Shown here: positions 60,962 to 64,000 of the stretch, one piece after another
How the letters are laid out: every line of letters begins with the position of its first letter
Numbering within the stretch: the stretch's first letter is position 1
Source: Palsa-1400 sp036501625
GTDB taxonomy: Bacteria > Verrucomicrobiota > Verrucomicrobiia > Limisphaerales > Palsa-1400
Reading direction: 5' to 3'
Assembly (NCBI GenBank): GCA_036501625.1
Contig: DASXZY010000061.1
Location: 41,690 to 105,689, forward strand
Length of the DNA stretch: 64,000 bases
The notes under the pieces: model-generated
Seen by the model: the letters and a program-made list of their open reading frames with translations, nothing else
Database searches by the model: none
Told to the model about the DNA's origin: nothing
Made by a program: the position numbers and the translations under genes

Positions 60962-61578
60962 GCAAGGAGCTAACGAGCCTTCCCGTGCCGTTTGCCTATC
61001 CGTCGAAGCCACATGTTCGCCAACATGGGCCGCAGGGCTATTTCCAGTACCGCCAATATCGTAACTGGCTTCGTGACGAATTCGCCTTCCGCTGTATTTA
61101 TTGTCTTCGTCGGGAAACATGGCTGACGATGTCCCGCGACTACCAGATTGATCATTTTCTGCCAAAAAGCGACCACCCGAATGTTGAACGTGACTATGAT
61201 AATCTAGTTTATGCCTGCTCTGAATGTAACGGCACGAAGGCCGCAAAATATCTCCCTTCTCCCGAATCGGTTGCTTATGGTGATTGCATGAGTGTGGACG
61301 GGAACGGGGAAATTCATGCGCTAAACGAACGGGGAAAAACTATCATTGAGGCTCTGCGTCTGGATGCTGGAGAACGCACCCTTCTTCGGCGGCGCATAAT
61401 CGAGACAATCGCCGAGGCTCGCCTCGGTTCAAAAACGCTTAAATGGTGCCTCGGCTATCCCGACGACTTGCCAAACCTTTCCGCGGAAAAGAAACCGAAA
61501 GATAACAATCGGCGGAACGGCATACTTAAATCACATTACGAGCGAAAATCGCGCCATGAATTGCCGGAATATTACTAA
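60958..61578 (+). CDS. HNH endonuclease of the putative defence cassette
   Basis: The start is the GTG at 60958, overlapping the methyltransferase TGA as GTGA, with a strong AGGAGG 10 bp upstream at 60942-60947. This gives 206 aa. The HNH core is RCIYCLRRETW ... YQIDHFLPKS ... YDNLVYACSECNGTKAAK: a CxxC pair, the DH metal/catalytic pair, the Asn, and a second CxxC. The layout recalls PtuB/TIGR02646-type HNH effectors. No signal peptide is present. It probably cuts DNA, with the linked methylase marking or sensing target sites. Confidence 0.85.
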   Translation: MSKELTSLPVPFAYPSKPHVRQHGPQGYFQYRQYRNWLRDEFAFRCIYCLRRETWLTMSRDYQIDHFLPKSDHPNVERDYDNLVYACSECNGTKAAKYLPSPESVAYGDCMSVDGNGEIHALNERGKTIIEALRLDAGERTLLRRRIIETIAEARLGSKTLKWCLGYPDDLPNLSAEKKPKDNNRRNGILKSHYERKSRHELPEYY

Positions 61579-61880
61579 ACATCGTCAGATTCGTCCCGAG
61601 GAACAGCTTTACGCCATTTGTCACCACTTTAGGCCAAACGAGGGTCCGAATCCTTTCACCCGCTTTAATAATACAGAGGAAAGCAGGGACGCCAAACCTG
61701 CGGATATAAATCTGTCAATTGTAATTCCCTTTCCCGACTGCTTTCACGACCTTGGAAAAAATTGGGGGCCCAATGGGTCTCGCTGGGTCCTCTTCCGAAA
61801 CTCAAGAAGTGTTTGTGAAATAAGGGTTTGTCCGCATGAGTCCAAGTGGAGGGATAATGCGTCCGAGTGCTCGAATTTGT
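61579..61880. other. Right end of the island, no supported gene
   Basis: About 300 bp between the HNH gene and the right repeat. An open frame from 61556 runs through it into the repeat, but it crosses the duplicated tRNA and has no recognisable protein features. No integrase remnant was seen. Confidence 0.4.
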
Positions 61881-62054
61881 TTGCGAACGAGACGCTCTAC
61901 CAACTGAGCTACGACCCCATCAAATTGACTATCAAGCACTTGCACTGCATTTTCCAGGCAGAAAAAAGTCCCTTTCACGACCCTTTTGCCGCCTGCACGC
62001 CGCGTAACATGCAAATATTTCCCCCTGATCGCAAGTGAAATATCACGGATTCCT
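61881..62054. repeat. Right 174-bp direct repeat with truncated tRNA-Ala
   Basis: Contains tRNA-Ala nt 1-38 at 61881-61918 (minus sense) and the same 136-bp upstream flank as the left copy. The 3' half of the tRNA is missing, so this copy is not a functional tRNA gene. The following 62055-62156 is diverged but still alignable with 57814-57920, and no gene lies there. Confidence 0.9.
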
Positions 62055-62156
62055 AGGGTTTGGGAGAGGTGATGTCCCAAGATTGAGGTCGCGCGTCTGG
62101 CAACACCGAGATGCTCCAGCTTTCTCTGGAACAGAGGGATTCAGACGCCCGCGCAC

Positions 62157-63872
62157 TCAGTGAGCAAATGGAGTGATGTTTTTTGGAGGGATGCCAAGTT
62201 GGTTGATGGCGTCTTTCAATTCGGAAACTGTCTTTTCAAGCGCTTCAATTCGGGCATCGCGCTCTAATAACCTTTCACGCATTTCGCGCGAAGCATCCTG
62301 CGCGCCGCCTTCAGCGACTTTTACGAAGCAAAGCACCTTGCCGGTCCGCTCTCCAGCTTTCAGCTTCGCGCCGTCGAAATTATCCAAGGCGATGCCAATC
62401 GTCCGAGCGGCGCCGGTGGAGCGCATGGCCACGCCGGGCATCGATGAAAGGGCGAGGGTGTCGCCGATGTGGACGGGGCCGTTTTCGAGGGAAATCTTGA
62501 CGGGGACGCGGCCGGCGAGAACCAGGGGCTTGCCGGTCAGGGGGGCGTCGGGAGAATTTCCGCGCGCGTTAATCAGAAATCCGCCGGAGCCGTCGGAGAT
62601 GATGCCGAGCACGGCGGGAGCATCTTTGCTGCAACGCACTACGCTTTCAGGTTTTGTCGGGTCGGCGCTGACAACGTCGCCGGCTTCCACGTCCGGAGCC
62701 GCGGCGATGGTTTCAGCCAGGTCCGGCGATGTGCTGGCGGTGATCGTGCCTTGCGCGCGGAAGTTGCCGCTGCTGTCAACAGAAATCCTGTTACCACCCG
62801 AGCTGTTCCAAAGGTAAGCCTTGCCGCCCGTGGCATATAACGACCATGAGGGGTTGGTGTTCGTGTTGGCGCGGTCATAAAAATGAAATTCGCCGCTCGA
62901 ACCGGTGGTGTAGAACGCTCCCCCCGCGCCGCTGAGCGTCAAGTTTCCGTTGGCGTCGAGAAACATGAGCCTGGCATAGCTTCCATAATAGGCGCTATAC
63001 CACGCATGGTTCCCGCCGGTTGAGTACCATTGTGTGTAGTTATCAATCCCAAGCCCGTAGAACTGGGGATAAGTCAGGATTCTCCATCCCGGCGAGCTAT
63101 TGGACGGGGGCGCAACACCAAGAGCAGGAAACTGGATGACATTGTTCGACGGGTTGTTGAGAATGATGCCGGAATTGGCGACGAGCGGACCCGGACTCAC
63201 AATTCCGCCCGTGACTTGGAAGTTGCCGGTCAAAGTCGTGGCCGGTGTGTCGAAAATAACGACGACCAATCCGTCTTGACCGGTTGCGCTCGAATTGTTG
63301 ATGGCCTGGCTGCCCGCCCCCTTGGGAGAAATGTAGTTTGGATCATTGGTATTTCCGGGTACTGCAAAATTCCCTCCGATGATAACGTCGCCATAAGAAC
63401 CACCGCCCCCACCACCTCCAGCGCCTGAGTTGCCCGTGAACCCGCCGCCGCCGCCGCCATAACCGCCACCGCCACCGCCACCAGCGCCGTCGGCTCCGTA
63501 AATGTTTCTTGCCTGGCCACCGTTGCCGCCCATCAGGTTGAGGTTGGTTTCACCGATGGTGATGGCATTAGCCGAGTAGGAGTTGCCAGCATGAGCCGCG
63601 CTTGCGCCACCCGTTCCGTTGTTCCCGCCGCTGCCAGGCGTTATCCCGCCGGCTGATGCTCCAGTTTGTCCCGGATTGCCGCCAGCGCCTCCGGCTGTAT
63701 TTATCGCGCCGCCGCCGCCGCCAGCCACTGCCTTCATGATATAAGCAGAGCCGGTGAAGCTAAAAAGTGAGCTTGCCTGGCCGCCTGTGCAGGTGTCTCC
63801 TCCACCTGAGCCATCATTGGCCCCCGCGCCGCCGCCGCCAAAATACCCTCCGCCCTGCCCGGTAAGGCGGCG
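62157..63872 (-). pseudogene. Glycine-rich tail-fibre/peptidase-G2-like surface protein gene, 5' end missing
   Basis: The frame is open from 63872 down to a stop at 62157 (572 codons). The only early Met is at 63737, inside the Gly-rich tract, so the true start is lost. The sequence begins with long Gly-rich repeats (AGGGGGGGYGGGGGG), then a beta-rich stalk (LMFLDANGNLTLSGAGGAF). A C-terminal domain DLAETIAAAPDVEAGDVVSAD ... GKVLCFVKVAEGG resembles the peptidase G2/IMC-like ends of fibre proteins, and a final coiled coil is RDARIEALEKTVSELKDAINQL. The upstream boundary meets an ISAzo13-type transposase tail. It was probably an adhesive surface protein, and no phage genes are nearby. Confidence 0.65.
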
Positions 63873-64000
63873 TCAATAAATAACATTTACAAGTTCCTGT
63901 TTTGATTGGGGTAGATGACGTAATTCCATTCGCCATGAAAGCGCCCCGGTTTCAAACTGATGCTGGCCATTTGTTGGGGCGTGATTTTTCTGCCGGGCAG
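63840..64000 (-). mobile_element. End of an ISAzo13-type insertion sequence
   Basis: Inferred from the transposase tail at 63887-64000. The exact terminal inverted repeat cannot be fixed because the other IS end is outside the window. It is expected between about 63845 and 63886, where the glycine-rich coding frame begins. Confidence 0.5.
63887..64000 (-). CDS. ISAzo13-family transposase, C-terminal 37 residues (runs off window)
   Basis: The minus-strand frame from the window edge to TAA at 63887-63889 reads GRKITPQQMAS then KPGRFHGEWNYVIYP. The segment FHGEWNY with a preceding loosely conserved helix is characteristic of the C-terminus of Rhodopirellula-type DDE transposases (ISAzo13 family). 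Only the end is visible. It lies 15 bp from the truncated glycine-rich gene, so the IS end falls between them. Confidence 0.72.
   Translation of the reverse strand: MPGRKITPQQMASISLKPGRFHGEWNYVIYPNQNRNL

Larger units (their letters stand above)
57640..62054. mobile_element. Small genomic island bounded by tRNA-Ala direct repeats
   Basis: The 4.07-kb interior (57814-61880) holds a DNA methyltransferase gene and an HNH endonuclease gene on the plus strand, opposite to the surrounding NAD-salvage and tRNA genes. Its codon use is noticeably more AT-rich in parts, such as 59870-60500. No integrase is present, so it may have been mobilised in trans or have lost its integrase. Confidence 0.7.

Noticed and set aside
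61556..62038. 160-codon plus-strand frame running from the HNH end into the right repeat
   Set aside because: It crosses the truncated tRNA copy, its last third is the same translated flank found at the left repeat, and no motif is visible.
62157..63872. Prophage remnant suggested by the tail-fibre-like protein
   Set aside because: No other phage genes are nearby, and Gly-rich fibre-like surface proteins also occur as chromosomal genes.
1..64000. CRISPR arrays or rRNA genes
   Set aside because: No regularly spaced short repeats and no rRNA-like conserved stretches were seen anywhere in the window.

Overview
The window is GC-rich bacterial DNA that most resembles a Verrucomicrobiota genome of the Limisphaerales/Pedosphaera type. 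The clues are a secreted protein with a VPDSG-CTERM-like tail (VPDGGTTAS, hydrophobic stretch, basic end), the tail of an ISAzo13 (Rhodopirellula-type) transposase, large secreted proteins with Ig-like or propeller C-termini, and glycoside hydrolases for plant or algal polymers. The taxonomic call is an inference from these features, not a database result.

Positions 1-43260 form one very long cluster read right to left on the minus strand. It is an exopolysaccharide (EPS) or capsule locus, and it begins with a NusG/RfaH-type antiterminator (42682-43260). Then come an initiating sugar-phosphate transferase; enzymes for diacetamido-uronic acid, mannuronic acid and HexNAc precursors (WbpB, WbpD, two DegT/WbpE-like aminotransferases, an AlgD-like dehydrogenase, WbpP, WbpA); and a Wzc-like co-polymerase whose ATP-binding site is degenerate. 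Further on are three family-4 glycosyltransferases, an O-antigen-ligase/Wzy-like protein, a MurJ-like flippase, four NodB-like deacetylase-fold proteins, a SASA esterase, a methyltransferase, a frameshifted acyltransferase and two tandem secreted beta-helix proteins. The promoter-distal third holds two sulfotransferases with their own PAPS supply and PAP clearance genes (cysD, cysNC, cysQ), and an FkbH/acyl-carrier-protein/acyltransferase set. The predicted product is a sulfated, acylated, uronic-acid-rich polymer. Many gene junctions are ATGA or GTGA overlaps. No outer-membrane Wza porin and no exosortase was seen in the window.

Positions 43619-48577 (minus) hold a secreted sedolisin (S53) protease with Ig-like domains, the VPDSG-CTERM protein behind a textbook sigma-54 promoter, and a small lipoprotein. 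Positions 48715-57466 are housekeeping or catabolic: a lipase, a TPR membrane protein, a GH27 plus GH127 pair (plus strand), a lipoprotein ApbE, and an overlapping Nudix/nicotinamidase/macrodomain set for NAD and ADP-ribose recycling.

A tRNA-Ala(CGC) lies at 57602-57677. Its 5' half plus upstream flank is duplicated 4241 bp further right with one mismatch in 174 bp. Between the copies is a compact two-gene cassette, an N6-adenine DNA methyltransferase-like protein of 938 aa and an HNH endonuclease, joined by a GTGA overlap. It is a candidate phage-defence or restriction-modification island and the best candidate here for an undescribed system. Right of it lies a glycine-rich surface protein gene that has lost its 5' end next to the tail of an ISAzo13-family transposase at the window edge.
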